Below are positions 9,004-17,099 of a stretch of DNA of 64,000 nt, piece after piece. How positions within the stretch are numbered: the stretch's first letter is position 1; each line of letters begins with the position of its first letter. The notes beneath the pieces are model-generated. The model saw only the letters and a list, made by a program, of their open reading frames with translations, did no database searches and was not told the DNA's origin. Source of the DNA: Cupriavidus taiwanensis (GTDB lineage Bacteria; Pseudomonadota; Gammaproteobacteria; Burkholderiales; Burkholderiaceae); the NCBI RefSeq assembly GCF_900250075.1, contig NZ_LT977071.1:1550941-1614940 (forward strand), written 5' to 3'. Made by a program: the position numbers and the translations under genes.

Positions 9004-9696
9004 ATGATTGCTCAAGAGTTCAACGGCGCCGCCGACAGCGGCCAGGCTGCATCGCTCCCGCGCTCGGAGCGCGCCTACCAGCAGCTGCGCGCCGCCATCC
9101 AGGCCGGCCAGCTTTCCCCCGGCACGCGGCTGCGCGAGGTGGAACTGGCCGAATCGCTGGGGTTGTCGCGCACGCCGGTGCGTGAAGCGCTGTCCAGGCT
9201 GGAATCCGAGGGCCTGGTCGTCAACGAGCCCAATCGGGGGATGATGGTGACGCAGCTCGATGCCAGCATGGTCAGCGAGCTGTACGTGATGCGCGAAGTG
9301 CTGGAGGGCACCGCCGCCGCGCTGGCCGCGCGCCACGCCACCGACGTAGAGATCTCGCTGCTGCGCGATATCGTCGAGCGCGACCTCGCCATCGCCGACG
9401 ATCCCGACCGGCTCGCACTGAACAACCGGCTGTTCCATGAGACCCTGCACCGCTGCGCCCACAACCGCTACCTGCTGAAGACGCTGCGCTCGCTGCACGA
9501 GTCCATGGCGCTGCTCGGGCGCACCACGCTGGCGGTGCCGGGGCGTGCGCGCAGCTCGTACGAAGAACACATCTCGCTGGTGGAAGCGCTGGAACAGCGT
9601 GATCCGACGCTGGCCGAGCAGATCGCGCGCCGGCATATCCAGCAGGCCTACAAGGTCCGGCTGTCGCTGTGGATCCAGGAGCAGTCGGGCCGCTGA
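9004..9696 (+). CDS. GntR family transcriptional regulator (FCD subfamily)
   Basis: A 230-aa GntR regulator. The winged-helix signature is TRLREVELAESLGLSRTPVREALSRLESEGLV (about residues 41-72), and the FCD domain keeps the metal-binding residues (LFHETLHRCAHNRYL, EEHISLVEALEQRD). Its partner genes are not obvious: it follows opgD on the same strand and converges with the exporter gene at 9734. No good Shine-Dalgarno precedes the ATG at 9004. The target operon may be elsewhere. Confidence 0.88.
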   Translation: MIAQEFNGAADSGQAASLPRSERAYQQLRAAIQAGQLSPGTRLREVELAESLGLSRTPVREALSRLESEGLVVNEPNRGMMVTQLDASMVSELYVMREVLEGTAAALAARHATDVEISLLRDIVERDLAIADDPDRLALNNRLFHETLHRCAHNRYLLKTLRSLHESMALLGRTTLAVPGRARSSYEEHISLVEALEQRDPTLAEQIARRHIQQAYKVRLSLWIQEQSGR

Positions 9697-9733
9697 GCGG
9701 GATTGCGCAAGCGCCCGCGGCGGCGTGGCGCGC

Positions 9734-10609
9734 TCAGGCTGCCTGGGTCCGCGCCGCGCGCAGCGTGCCCAGGCTCAGCACCGTCAGCGCCACCAGGATC
9801 AGCACCACCGCGCCCAGCGTCTGCGGCGCGATCTGCTCGCCGCCCAGCCATGCGCCCATGGCCAGCGCCACCGGCGGGTTCACGTAGACATAGCTTGCCG
9901 CCAGCGTCTGGCTGACCGTCGAGACCAGGTACATGTAAGCGGAGAAGGCTACCAGGGACCCCGCCACCACCAGGTAGACCCAGGCCCAGCCGGCCTGCGC
10001 GCTGACGGAAGACGGCCACGGCTCCTGCCGCAGCAGCGACAGCGCCATCAGCACCGCGCCGCCGATCACCATCTCCGCGGCAAACGCCGCCGCCCCGGGC
10101 GGCAGGTCGAGCCGGCGCGCCAGCTGCGAGCCGAAGGACCAGCTTGCCACCGCCAGCAACAGCGCCACCACCCCGCCGCTACTGACCTGGAATTCCGCGC
10201 CCGCGGTCAGCACCAGGATGCCGGCGCTGCCAATGGCGATCGCCACATACTCGAACCACTTCGGCCGGTTGCCGAAGCACGCCCCCCAAATCAGCGCGAA
10301 GATCGGCATCGACCCGATCATCACCGTGGTGGCGCCCGAAGAAATCGTCTGCTCGGCGATGGCAGTGAGTCCCATGCCGCCCACCAGCAGAAACAACGCC
10401 GGCACCGCGCAATGGCGCAACTGCCGCCCCGACGGCATCGGCGTGCCGCGCCATGCCAGCCACGCACTCAGCAGCAGGCCCGCGCACAGGAAGCGCGTGC
10501 CCATCATGAACAGCGGCGGAAAGCTCTCCAGCGTAAAGCGGATCGCGAGATAGGTCGTGCCCCAGACCACATAGGTGATCAGCAGGCACAGCAGCACAAG
10601 CGGGGACAT
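9734..10609 (-). CDS. DMT superfamily EamA-type exporter (YedA-like)
   Basis: A 291-aa inner-membrane transporter with ten hydrophobic helices in two EamA repeats. It begins LCLLITYVVWGTTYLAIRF, the typical start of this family, and has a second-repeat motif SYVYVNPPVALAMGAWLGGE. It resembles E. coli YedA/RhtA-type metabolite and amino-acid exporters; the substrate is not readable. The ATG at 10609 is preceded by GGAG at a long distance. An in-frame TTG at 10639 is a possible alternative start. A palindromic site lies 78 bases upstream. Confidence 0.88.
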   Translation of the reverse strand: MSPLVLLCLLITYVVWGTTYLAIRFTLESFPPLFMMGTRFLCAGLLLSAWLAWRGTPMPSGRQLRHCAVPALFLLVGGMGLTAIAEQTISSGATTVMIGSMPIFALIWGACFGNRPKWFEYVAIAIGSAGILVLTAGAEFQVSSGGVVALLLAVASWSFGSQLARRLDLPPGAAAFAAEMVIGGAVLMALSLLRQEPWPSSVSAQAGWAWVYLVVAGSLVAFSAYMYLVSTVSQTLAASYVYVNPPVALAMGAWLGGEQIAPQTLGAVVLILVALTVLSLGTLRAARTQAA

Positions 10610-10686
10610 GGGCGCACGGGACTCCGGAAAGGCATCCAAGATAGCCCTGTCCGCCGCGGCGGCAAAACGAAAAGCACTGGCAAGCC

Positions 10687-10705
10687 TTGTGAGAGTTGCT
10701 CACAA
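10687..10705. promoter_or_regulatory. Inverted repeat upstream of the DMT exporter
   Basis: TTGTGAG-AGTTG-CTCACAA is a perfect 7-bp inverted repeat with a 5-base spacer, 78 bases upstream of the exporter start. Its size fits an operator for a dimeric regulator. It lacks a T-tract on either side, so a terminator is less likely. Confidence 0.4.
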
Positions 10706-10731
10706 AGCACTCCAACGCCGCAGGCAAAGCA

Positions 10732-10774
10732 AAACCGGCCGCGTTCACCCGGGCGGGCGCACGTATGGCCGGTT
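10732..10774 (-). terminator. Possible terminator after the 61-aa gene
   Basis: On the minus strand AACCGGCC pairs with GGCCGGTT across a loop of about 26 bases, and the right arm runs into TTGCTTTG. It lies 50-90 bases after the stop codon of the 61-aa gene. The long loop makes this tentative. Confidence 0.35.
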
Positions 10775-10825
10775 CTTCAACGCAGCCCGGAAGGGCCGCA
10801 ACTACCGTACTGCTAGTGCCAGCGA

Positions 10826-11011
10826 TCAGCCGTTGGCGTAAACCACCTTGGCCTTGCGGGCCTGGCTCTGCAGGCGCTCGATCACCGATTGCACGGTGGC
10901 GATGGCGCGCTTGACGTCGTGGGCGAAGCCCAGGCTTTGCGTGCCGAGCTCGCGCTCGATGAGTTGGCGTTCCAGTTGATCGGTCAGCTTGATATCGGAT
11001 TGGGTGTTCAT
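10826..11011 (-). CDS. Small hypothetical protein, 61 aa
   Basis: I do not recognise a family. The 61-aa product has a helical, charged centre (LTDQLERQLIERELGTQSLGF) and a basic C-terminus (LQSQARKAKVVYANG), with no signal peptide or membrane segment. The ATG at 11011 has AAGGAAGGA just upstream, which supports translation; upstream in-frame codons to 11113 look non-coding. A stand-alone small cytosolic or DNA/RNA-associated protein is possible, but this is a guess. Confidence 0.6.
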   Translation of the reverse strand: MNTQSDIKLTDQLERQLIERELGTQSLGFAHDVKRAIATVQSVIERLQSQARKAKVVYANG

Positions 11012-11432
11012 GGCGTCCTTCCTTTTCGGGATTACCCTTATGGGGTTTTCCCTGATTGTAGCAAAAGAATTGTCGCAATGCAGCATTAGGTGAAAGTACG
11101 TATGCCCGCTCATGGTTAAGTGATGCTTGCAGCATGGACGTTGCGGGGATCAGGTGAACCTTGGCGTCCGAAGGGATAGCTGCCGGGCCAGGCGTGGCGG
11201 CGCCGTCCCTGGCACCGCGGCGCCGGATCTGCTGGGCGACATGTTCCATGACGGCATTGATTTTTGACGGCATTCCCACCACTGGGTACCAGTCGCCGGC
11301 AGTGGCAAAGGCCGGCCGAACCGCAGCGAGGAATTCACGCGGCGATTGGCAGCCCCTGCGTGCGAGCCAGTGATCTCGGTATCGAGATTGGCCCGGGAGC
11401 ACGGGCTGCAATCGATATCGGGTCTCGTTAGC
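11012..11432. other. Intergenic stretch without a convincing gene
   Basis: 421 bases between the 61-aa gene and the first TGTAC operator. The left part is AT-rich (about 11030-11100) and probably holds the promoter of the 61-aa gene. At about 11150-11400 a minus-strand frame encodes a helix-prone stretch (REFLAAVRPAF, MPSKINAVMEHVAQQIRRR) without a start, Shine-Dalgarno or recognisable domain. It could be a decayed gene remnant at the edge of the catabolic region. Confidence 0.4.
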
Positions 11433-11450
11433 TGTACAATTGACCCAAAT
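11433..11450 (+). promoter_or_regulatory. TGTAC-N4-GACC operator A (upstream of TetR gene)
   Basis: TGTACAATTGACCCAAAT, the first of seven related sites in this region. The core TGTACAATTGACC is an imperfect dyad centred on CAATTG. It lies 54 bases before the TetR start, where an autoregulatory operator would be expected. Confidence 0.6.
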
Positions 11451-11503
11451 TCTTTCGAAAGCCGGTCAAAAGAGGGCCGTGGAAGTCGATAGCTCAGATA
11501 CCG

Positions 11504-12226
11504 ATGAAAAATTCACCGAGTGCTGCCACAAGCGAGCGGACCAAGCCAGCCGCAGGTAGCGTTCCTGGCGTCATTCGGACCAATACGAGGAAGGCTGGGG
11601 ACGCGACGCGCGATCGCATGCTCGATGCCGCGGAGGCATTGTTTGCAAGGAACGGATACCACGGGACCTCGATGCGGGATGTGGCAGAGGCAACCGATAC
11701 CCGGATTGCTCTGGTTACGTATCACTTTGGCACCAAGGACGTTCTCTTCAACAAGGTTATCGAACGTCGCGCTTCCTATATGGCGCATCAGCGCATTCTC
11801 GCCCTCGATGCAGCACGAACTCGCGCAGGCGACAATCCTGTCCCGCTCGAAGACCTGATTACCGGTTACGTTTATCCGTTCGTGGAACGGAGTTCGCACG
11901 GAGGACAGGGCTGGAAGAACTATTCACTGCTGATCTCTCGCGTCTCCAATTCTCCCGATTGGGCGAAGTTCATCAGCGACCACTATGACCCCATTGCGCG
12001 TCAGTTTGTCGCTGAATTCCGCCGGAGTTTGCCAACAATCCCCGAAGAGGATATCTACCACGCCTTCAGCTTTATGGTTGGCGCGATGGTTGCCCTGGTG
12101 TCGGAACCTGGAAGAGTCGAGAGCCTTTCGCTGCGCAAGTTCAAATCCACCAACCTGGAACAGGCTTTCAAGTGCATGCTCCCGTTCCTGGCCGGCGGTT
12201 TTCGGGCGCTCGTTGACAGATCATGA
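11504..12226 (+). CDS. TetR family transcriptional regulator
   Basis: A 240-aa regulator with a Ser/Thr/Ala-rich 30-residue lead-in, then the TetR helix-turn-helix RMLDAAEALFARNGYHGTSMRDVAEATDTRIALVTYHFGTKDVLF at about residues 38-82. The C-terminal ligand domain is helical and does not match a named effector class. No strong Shine-Dalgarno is visible before the ATG. Codon choice is less GC-biased than in flanking housekeeping genes, a possible sign of transfer. It is the only TetR gene in the region and the best candidate to bind the TGTAC-N4-GACCAA sites. Confidence 0.9.
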   Translation: MKNSPSAATSERTKPAAGSVPGVIRTNTRKAGDATRDRMLDAAEALFARNGYHGTSMRDVAEATDTRIALVTYHFGTKDVLFNKVIERRASYMAHQRILALDAARTRAGDNPVPLEDLITGYVYPFVERSSHGGQGWKNYSLLISRVSNSPDWAKFISDHYDPIARQFVAEFRRSLPTIPEEDIYHAFSFMVGAMVALVSEPGRVESLSLRKFKSTNLEQAFKCMLPFLAGGFRALVDRS

Positions 12227-12338
12227 CCGTCTTGCCTGGCGGGTCCCGCAGGGGCTCTCACCGGGCATCGCTACAGGAAGTTCTGCGAGGCCGCGGTGAG
12301 GGTTCTGCATCAATTTGATATGCAGCGACGCTTGCACG

Positions 12339-13502
12339 TCATGACTTGGCGGCACGGTTTGCCGCGAGTACATCGGCAATCCAGTCCGCCATGTAATCCG
12401 TTGCAAGACTCATGTTGCCGATGCTGCAGTGTTGCTCGCCGCCCTCCTCGGCCGTGAAGATCCGCAGTTCGCGACGCGGGCTGTTGATGCAATCCTCATA
12501 GGTCAGATACGCCGACTCCACCGGAACCTGACGATCCAGCTCGCCGTGGTTGATAAGAATCGGCACGCGGATACGGTCGAGAATCCCTTTCAGGGTGAAG
12601 CCGCTGGCAGTATCGAGACATGCCTCCACTGATTGCGCGCCAAGCACCCATTGCACGTGCTCAACAAAATGCGGAACCGACTTTTGCGTGCCCTGACCTT
12701 CCAGCCGCATGCGGAAGCGCTTGCCGAAGTCGTAGTTCGCCCCCCAGGCGACGCAGCATTTGAAGCGCGGCTCGAATGCGGTGGCGCGCGGTGCATGATA
12801 GCCGCCCATACTCAGCGCAATCATGCCAATTCGATCGCGATCTACCTCCGGGCGACGCTCAAGATAATCGATACACGCCGCAGCGGGAACCTCAGCTTCC
12901 GGGAAGTTGTGCAGGCCGTGCTTGCGCAACGCTTCTCCGACTCCGGGATTGTCGACGATCAGCGTAGAGATGCCGCGTTTTGCCAAAGCCGCGGGGAAGC
13001 CTGACATAAACAAAAATTCTTTGACGCCATCCAGGCCATTGAAGTGCACCATGCAAGGTGCCGGCGTTGCGCCTTCTGCCTTGACCAGCAAAGCTGGCAA
13101 TACAGCGTCTTGGTAGGGAACCATGACGCGCTCACAATTCACGTGGCCGAGCTCCACATACTTTGCAAAGTAATGGAGCATGCGGTCATACGCCTCCAGA
13201 CGAGGCGGATAATTGTGGTGCGGCATCCGCTCCGCGGTGATGAGCATGATCGCCGCGCGTCGGTACTTCTCCGACGCCGTCAGGCCATGCCCGGCTTCTT
13301 CGTCGCCCGCGGCGCTTGCAGCCAGCTTCTGACCCGCGTCATCCCACGCGTGAAAAAACGCCTGGGCCGGGTCCATGCCTTCCGGAATTTTTCCATCGCG
13401 TAGCGAACGGGATGCCCGGTCGATCTCATCCATGTTCGCGCCCATATCCAGGGCCATGGAAAGCGACAGGTTCCAGGGGTAATCCGAAAAGTATTCAAGC
13501 AT
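12339..13502 (-). CDS. Alpha/beta hydrolase, pseudooxynicotine-hydrolase/FrsA-like
   Basis: A 387-aa alpha/beta hydrolase with a long helical N-terminal region (about residues 1-125), like 2,6-dihydroxypseudooxynicotine hydrolase and FrsA/DUF1100 proteins. The nucleophile is Ser231 in IALSMGGYHAPR, with likely partners Asp323 (NHGELDRQVP) and His358 (GEQHCSIG). Members hydrolyse C-C or ester bonds of aromatic or diketone compounds. The gene is transcribed alone, with two TGTAC sites in its 345-base upstream region, so it is probably part of the TetR regulon. Substrate unknown. Confidence 0.85.
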   Translation of the reverse strand: MLEYFSDYPWNLSLSMALDMGANMDEIDRASRSLRDGKIPEGMDPAQAFFHAWDDAGQKLAASAAGDEEAGHGLTASEKYRRAAIMLITAERMPHHNYPPRLEAYDRMLHYFAKYVELGHVNCERVMVPYQDAVLPALLVKAEGATPAPCMVHFNGLDGVKEFLFMSGFPAALAKRGISTLIVDNPGVGEALRKHGLHNFPEAEVPAAACIDYLERRPEVDRDRIGMIALSMGGYHAPRATAFEPRFKCCVAWGANYDFGKRFRMRLEGQGTQKSVPHFVEHVQWVLGAQSVEACLDTASGFTLKGILDRIRVPILINHGELDRQVPVESAYLTYEDCINSPRRELRIFTAEEGGEQHCSIGNMSLATDYMADWIADVLAANRAAKS

Positions 13503-13604
13503 CCTCTACCTCTACTGTTTCGACAACAAGCCATCAATCTGTGAGTCTGCGCAGTAGCTCCACGGTGAAATCTACGGCGAGCGACAGACAACACACAAAT
13601 TATC

Positions 13605-13624
13605 TGTACAGATGACCAAATTGG
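13605..13624 (+). promoter_or_regulatory. TGTAC-N4-GACCAA operator B (upstream of hydrolase)
   Basis: TGTACAGATGACCAAATTGG, preceded by ATTATC as at 31247. It lies about 100 bases upstream of the alpha/beta hydrolase start. Its orientation points away from the gene, as at 25940 and 31253. Confidence 0.6.
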
Positions 13625-13788
13625 TATACCTAGGGATTACCCGCTGCAGCCAGACAACGCAAAGCCAACTCGTCGAAGTCGAGACCAATGGCCATTCAAT
13701 ATACCGACGAAATCCCGTCGATATCGGCATGGATCCCCGGTTGCATCGCCCCTCAAGGCGGGTCGAACATTGATGAAAATCCGTGTTT

Positions 13789-13805
13789 AATTGGTCATAT
13801 GTACA
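13789..13805 (-). promoter_or_regulatory. TGTAC-N4-GACCAA operator C (apparently orphan)
   Basis: On the minus strand TGTACATATGACCAATT. It points towards operator B from 184 bases away. Only 43 bases separate it from the 3' end of the GMC gene, so no gene starts where a divergent partner would be expected; compare the pair at 25940/26047. Confidence 0.55.
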
Positions 13806-13847
13806 GCTTGCAACTTGCCTGTGTCATCCGAATGGCAGGAATCCGCA

Positions 13848-15518
13848 TCAAACGCGGGCCTTGATCAGGTCAGCAGCCCTCTCTGCCACCATGATGGTTG
13901 GCAGGTTGGTATTCGCGCTTGGCACCGACGGCATGACCGAAGCGTCCACGACACGCAGGCGCTCAAGGCCGATGACCCGGCAATGCGCATCGACCACCGC
14001 GTCCGGGTCACTGGCATTGCCCATCCGGCAAGTAGACGCCACATGTCCCATGGGTGCCACCGCGCCGAGAATTTCATCGTCCGAAAGGCGCCGCTGCCCC
14101 GCCCGATTCGCGATCCATTTGCCCGGCTTCAGTGCCCGGCCAAGCAATGCACGCGAGACGAAGCCCGGCGAGTTCAACGCAACCTTCGCTCCCAAGGCAA
14201 GCAGGTGCCCGCGTACACCGCCTCGATTGAACTGATTCGCCGCCATCACCGGAGGCAGAATAAAGGCGTCGTGGTAGCAAGATGCGAACTCAGGGGCGGC
14301 CAGCAGCATTTCGACCAGCCGAGCCGCCTGCAGCATCCGGGGTGCATCACGCGGGTCGTCGAAGAACCGAAAGTCGATCAAAGGGGTGACATCCGGATCC
14401 GGCGATGCCAGGCTGACACGGCCGCGGGAGAACGGCGCATACAGGGCGGCACTGAGCATGGCGAGATCGGTCCCGAAACCGCGCGGTCCGACCCGGCCCA
14501 GCAAGGAAAGGAACAGGTCACCATCGGGACTCTCCGCCTGGCCCGACGAGTGCCTCAGCCCGGCGCAGGCAAAGGTGCGCAGCGCCGCGGACTGACGCGC
14601 ATGGCGCGGCATGGTCATCGCGAACTGCAGATAGGGATGGTTCTGCAGATGGCGTCCCACGCCTTTGAGATGAAGCCTAGGTGCAACCCCCAGTGCCCGC
14701 AGGCATTCGGCATCGCCAATACCGGAGCGCAGCAGGATCGCAGGCGAATGGACACCACCCGCGCAAAGGATAATCTCCTCGGCAGCGACACGGGCACGCT
14801 CCCCTTTGCTGACGTAGACGGCGCCGGTGACCCTGCCACCGTCGATCTCGAGGTGGTGGACGGTGGCATCGGCCAGGATGGTCAGGTTCGGCCTGGCACG
14901 GACTTCCCGGGTCAGATAGCACGATACCCCCGAGGATCGCTTGCCACCGCTTGCAGCGTAAGGCATGGCGAAGAATCCACACCCCGGCTCCTCGTTGATG
15001 TCGTCGATAGTCTGAAACCCTCGTGCGTTGAGCACCTTCTCAGCTGCGGCCGCAAATCCCGGCCACTCCGGGCGCGGCGGGCGGCGGATCACGAACGGGC
15101 CCGATTGACCGGGTCCAGGTCGCCTGCCGACATCCCCCTCGGCGCGCCGGAAGTAAGGCAGAACATCGTCCCAGCCCCAGCCCGCCGCCCCGGTTTTCAC
15201 CCAACTGTCGTAGTTGGCCGGCAGTCCCCTCAGCGTCCACATGCCATTGATGCTCGAGCCCCCGCCGAGAACCCTAGCCTGGGGATAGGGGTATTCGTCG
15301 CCGTCGGAGCGCCGACGCGCGCGCAAGTCCTTCCAGAAATAGGCCGGATTCAGCGACGCGCTCGGAAAGTCGTCATCGATGTCCGAAGGCACGGCATCCG
15401 GTCGGATGTCGGGTCCCGCTTCGAGCAGGCACACCGTAGCCGAGGGATCTTCCGACAATCTCGCCGCGAGCACTGCGCCGGCCGTCCCGCCGCCGATGAT
15501 CAGGTACGTTACTTTCAC
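13848..15518 (-). CDS. GMC family FAD-dependent oxidoreductase
   Basis: A 556-aa flavoprotein. The FAD-binding GxGxxG is at the N-terminus (TYLIIGGGTAGAVLAARLSE), GMC signature 1 reads RVLGGGSSINGMWTLRG, and the active-site His/Asn region reads GHVASTCRMG ... NTNLPTIMVAERAADLI. Such enzymes oxidise primary or secondary alcohols. I chose the GTG at 15518, directly before the flavin fold. The frame stays open to 15656, but that would overlap the YciI gene and add an unrelated tail. It is the last gene of the ABC/dioxygenase unit and may oxidise a cyclic alcohol on the way to an aromatic triol (inference). Confidence 0.88.
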   Translation of the reverse strand: MKVTYLIIGGGTAGAVLAARLSEDPSATVCLLEAGPDIRPDAVPSDIDDDFPSASLNPAYFWKDLRARRRSDGDEYPYPQARVLGGGSSINGMWTLRGLPANYDSWVKTGAAGWGWDDVLPYFRRAEGDVGRRPGPGQSGPFVIRRPPRPEWPGFAAAAEKVLNARGFQTIDDINEEPGCGFFAMPYAASGGKRSSGVSCYLTREVRARPNLTILADATVHHLEIDGGRVTGAVYVSKGERARVAAEEIILCAGGVHSPAILLRSGIGDAECLRALGVAPRLHLKGVGRHLQNHPYLQFAMTMPRHARQSAALRTFACAGLRHSSGQAESPDGDLFLSLLGRVGPRGFGTDLAMLSAALYAPFSRGRVSLASPDPDVTPLIDFRFFDDPRDAPRMLQAARLVEMLLAAPEFASCYHDAFILPPVMAANQFNRGGVRGHLLALGAKVALNSPGFVSRALLGRALKPGKWIANRAGQRRLSDDEILGAVAPMGHVASTCRMGNASDPDAVVDAHCRVIGLERLRVVDASVMPSVPSANTNLPTIMVAERAADLIKARV

Positions 15519-15579
15519 TGCGTTCCAGCCAGGATCAGGCTGCGCGACACGTCGGGTTGCGCAAGCCTTCGTTAAGGGT

Positions 15580-15864
15580 TTATCGATTGTCGACGCGCTT
15601 GTTGAATGCATGGATGCTGACTTGCTGCCAGAGTCCGGCGTGCGCAAACGGGTCATTGGCGTTAAAGGCTACGGCATCCCCCTTGTTCTCTGCCTCCACG
15701 AGGAAGAACGAGCCGATCATGGTTTCACCGTCATCAGCAACGAGTGGACCAGAGATCAGTGTCTTGATGCGGGCCTGTGCAAGATAGGCCTTGTGCGCAT
15801 CGTAGTTCGCCAGGCGCAGGGACAGCGCATCCGGCTTGTCGACGGCATGAATGACGTAGAACAT
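15580..15864 (-). CDS. YciI-like protein
   Basis: A 94-aa YciI/YCII-family protein with a ferredoxin-like fold (MFYVIHAVDKPDALSLR, FLVEAENKGDAVAFNANDPFAHAGLW). The conserved His/Asp positions of the family appear as H7 and the NDPF motif. Relatives are chlorohydroquinone dehydrochlorinase-like enzymes and muconolactone-isomerase-like small proteins of ring-cleavage pathways. It follows the Dabb gene by 12 bases. A role in handling a lactone or in dehydration after ring cleavage is plausible but unproven. Confidence 0.85.
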   Translation of the reverse strand: MFYVIHAVDKPDALSLRLANYDAHKAYLAQARIKTLISGPLVADDGETMIGSFFLVEAENKGDAVAFNANDPFAHAGLWQQVSIHAFNKRVDNR

Positions 15865-15876
15865 TGTTACTTCTCC

Positions 15877-16185
15877 TTAGTTGGCAATGTAATCAACCTG
15901 ATATCGGGCGATCCGCAAGTCACCGAGTTCGCGCTTGACACGCTGGTGCTCAGGGTGGCTTGCATAGTCTTCCAGCGCGCTGCGCGAAGCGAACTCTGTA
16001 TAGAGAACGACATCGCACGCATAATCAACGCGGCTTGAATCCACGCCGATCTCAAGGTGCAGAAGTCCGGGAATCCGGCCGCGCAGGCTCTCGAAGGCGG
16101 ACTTGAGCCGCGCCACCGCGGAACGCTTTTCGCCCTCGCTGTCGCCACGCAGGTTCCACATCACGATGTGCTTGACGATGGTCAC
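15877..16185 (-). CDS. Stress-responsive A/B barrel (Dabb) domain protein
   Basis: A 102-aa single-domain Dabb protein (IVKHIVMWNLRGDSE, PGLLHLEIGVDSS, VLYTEFASRSALEDYASHPEHQRV). Dabb proteins are dimeric alpha/beta barrels that bind or cyclise small aromatic or polyketide-like molecules. Its start overlaps the dioxygenase stop by four bases, so the two are translationally coupled. An accessory role on the ring-cleavage product or its precursor is likely. Confidence 0.88.
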   Translation of the reverse strand: MTIVKHIVMWNLRGDSEGEKRSAVARLKSAFESLRGRIPGLLHLEIGVDSSRVDYACDVVLYTEFASRSALEDYASHPEHQRVKRELGDLRIARYQVDYIAN

Positions 16186-17063
16186 GGCTTCCTCCGCGTC
16201 TGGTCGGTCGCCGGATTCAGTACAAAGTCGAAATCCAGCGTGTAGAACGGCGTAGCCGATTGATCGCCATCCGGCGTCGTGCCGGCCGCATGCTCTACCC
16301 AGTCCGCGATCAGCGAGGACCGCACACCGAACACCGCATCGCTATCCAGATATTCACCGCCCTCCCGGAATACATGCGTGACCAGCGTCTCGTAACCGGG
16401 GGCCGATACCATGAAGTGCAGGTGCGCTGGCCGCCAGGGATGACGCCCCATGGCATCAAGCATCCTGCCAACCGGTCCGTCGTGCGGAATCGGATAGCTT
16501 TCCGCGACGATGGACTTGAAGTGGAAATGTCCGGTCGCGTCGGCTACCAGTGTCCCGCGTCCCTGGACATGCCCTTGCGCGAGCTGGACATCATAGAAGC
16601 CTTCGGAGTCCGCCTGCCACACCTCCAGCTTTGCACCGGGAATCGCTTCGCCAGAAATCCCGCGGACCTGTCCGCTCACGAAGCAGGGTTGTCCGGCCAT
16701 GCCGTTGCCGACGTCCGCGCCAAGCTCGTATTCGGGCGCGTCATCGACATAGAACGGCCCGAATACGGTTGCCTCGGTGCAGCCCTGGGGCTTGCGGTGA
16801 TTCTGCGCGGTGACCAGCGTCGACAAGCCAAGGGTATCGGAAAGCAGGATGAACTCCTGCCGCGTCGGCGAACACGTCTGCCCCACCTCGGTCAGGAACC
16901 GGATGCCGGCGGCCCACTCAGCTTCAGTCAGCCTTGTTTCGCGGGCAAAGGCATGAAGGTGCTGGATCAGGCTGGTCATGATTTCCCGGAGCCTCCTGTC
17001 CTTCATGTCGATGTTGCGCGCCAGTACCGCCTGGGTAATGGTCTCCTCATTGAGGTTGCGCAT
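16182..17063 (-). CDS. Intradiol ring-cleavage dioxygenase, hydroxyquinol 1,2-dioxygenase-like
   Basis: A 293-aa non-haem Fe(III) dioxygenase. It has the helical N-terminal dimerisation domain of catechol/hydroxyquinol dioxygenases (EFILLSDTLGLSTLVTAQNH) and the four iron ligands Tyr157 (EGFYDVQ), Tyr190 (ESYPIPHDGPVG), His214 and His216 (RPAHLHFMV). The YPIPHDGPVG and GCTEATVFGPFYVDDAP blocks fit hydroxyquinol 1,2-dioxygenases, which open 1,2,4-benzenetriol to maleylacetate. A maleylacetate-reductase-like gene at 23729 supports this. It is the fifth gene after the ABC importer genes in one unit. Confidence 0.9.
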   Translation of the reverse strand: MRNLNEETITQAVLARNIDMKDRRLREIMTSLIQHLHAFARETRLTEAEWAAGIRFLTEVGQTCSPTRQEFILLSDTLGLSTLVTAQNHRKPQGCTEATVFGPFYVDDAPEYELGADVGNGMAGQPCFVSGQVRGISGEAIPGAKLEVWQADSEGFYDVQLAQGHVQGRGTLVADATGHFHFKSIVAESYPIPHDGPVGRMLDAMGRHPWRPAHLHFMVSAPGYETLVTHVFREGGEYLDSDAVFGVRSSLIADWVEHAAGTTPDGDQSATPFYTLDFDFVLNPATDQTRRKP

Positions 17064-17099
17064 GATGGTTACTCCTGAGTTGCAAGATAAAAAGGGGGA

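Larger units (their letters stand above)
13503..13847. other. Regulatory intergenic region with two TGTAC sites
   Basis: 345 bases between the hydrolase start and the GMC stop codon. It holds two oppositely oriented TGTAC sites (13605 and 13789), an AT-rich stretch around 13590-13640 and a small inverted repeat GACGAAATCCCGTCG near 13709. I see no gene here. The second site is only 43 bases from the end of the GMC gene. Confidence 0.55.

Noticed and set aside
10640..11411. Minus-strand frame spanning the exporter start, the 61-aa gene and the upstream spacer
   Set aside because: No domain, no start signal and a different register from both real genes; at most a short relic at 11150-11400.
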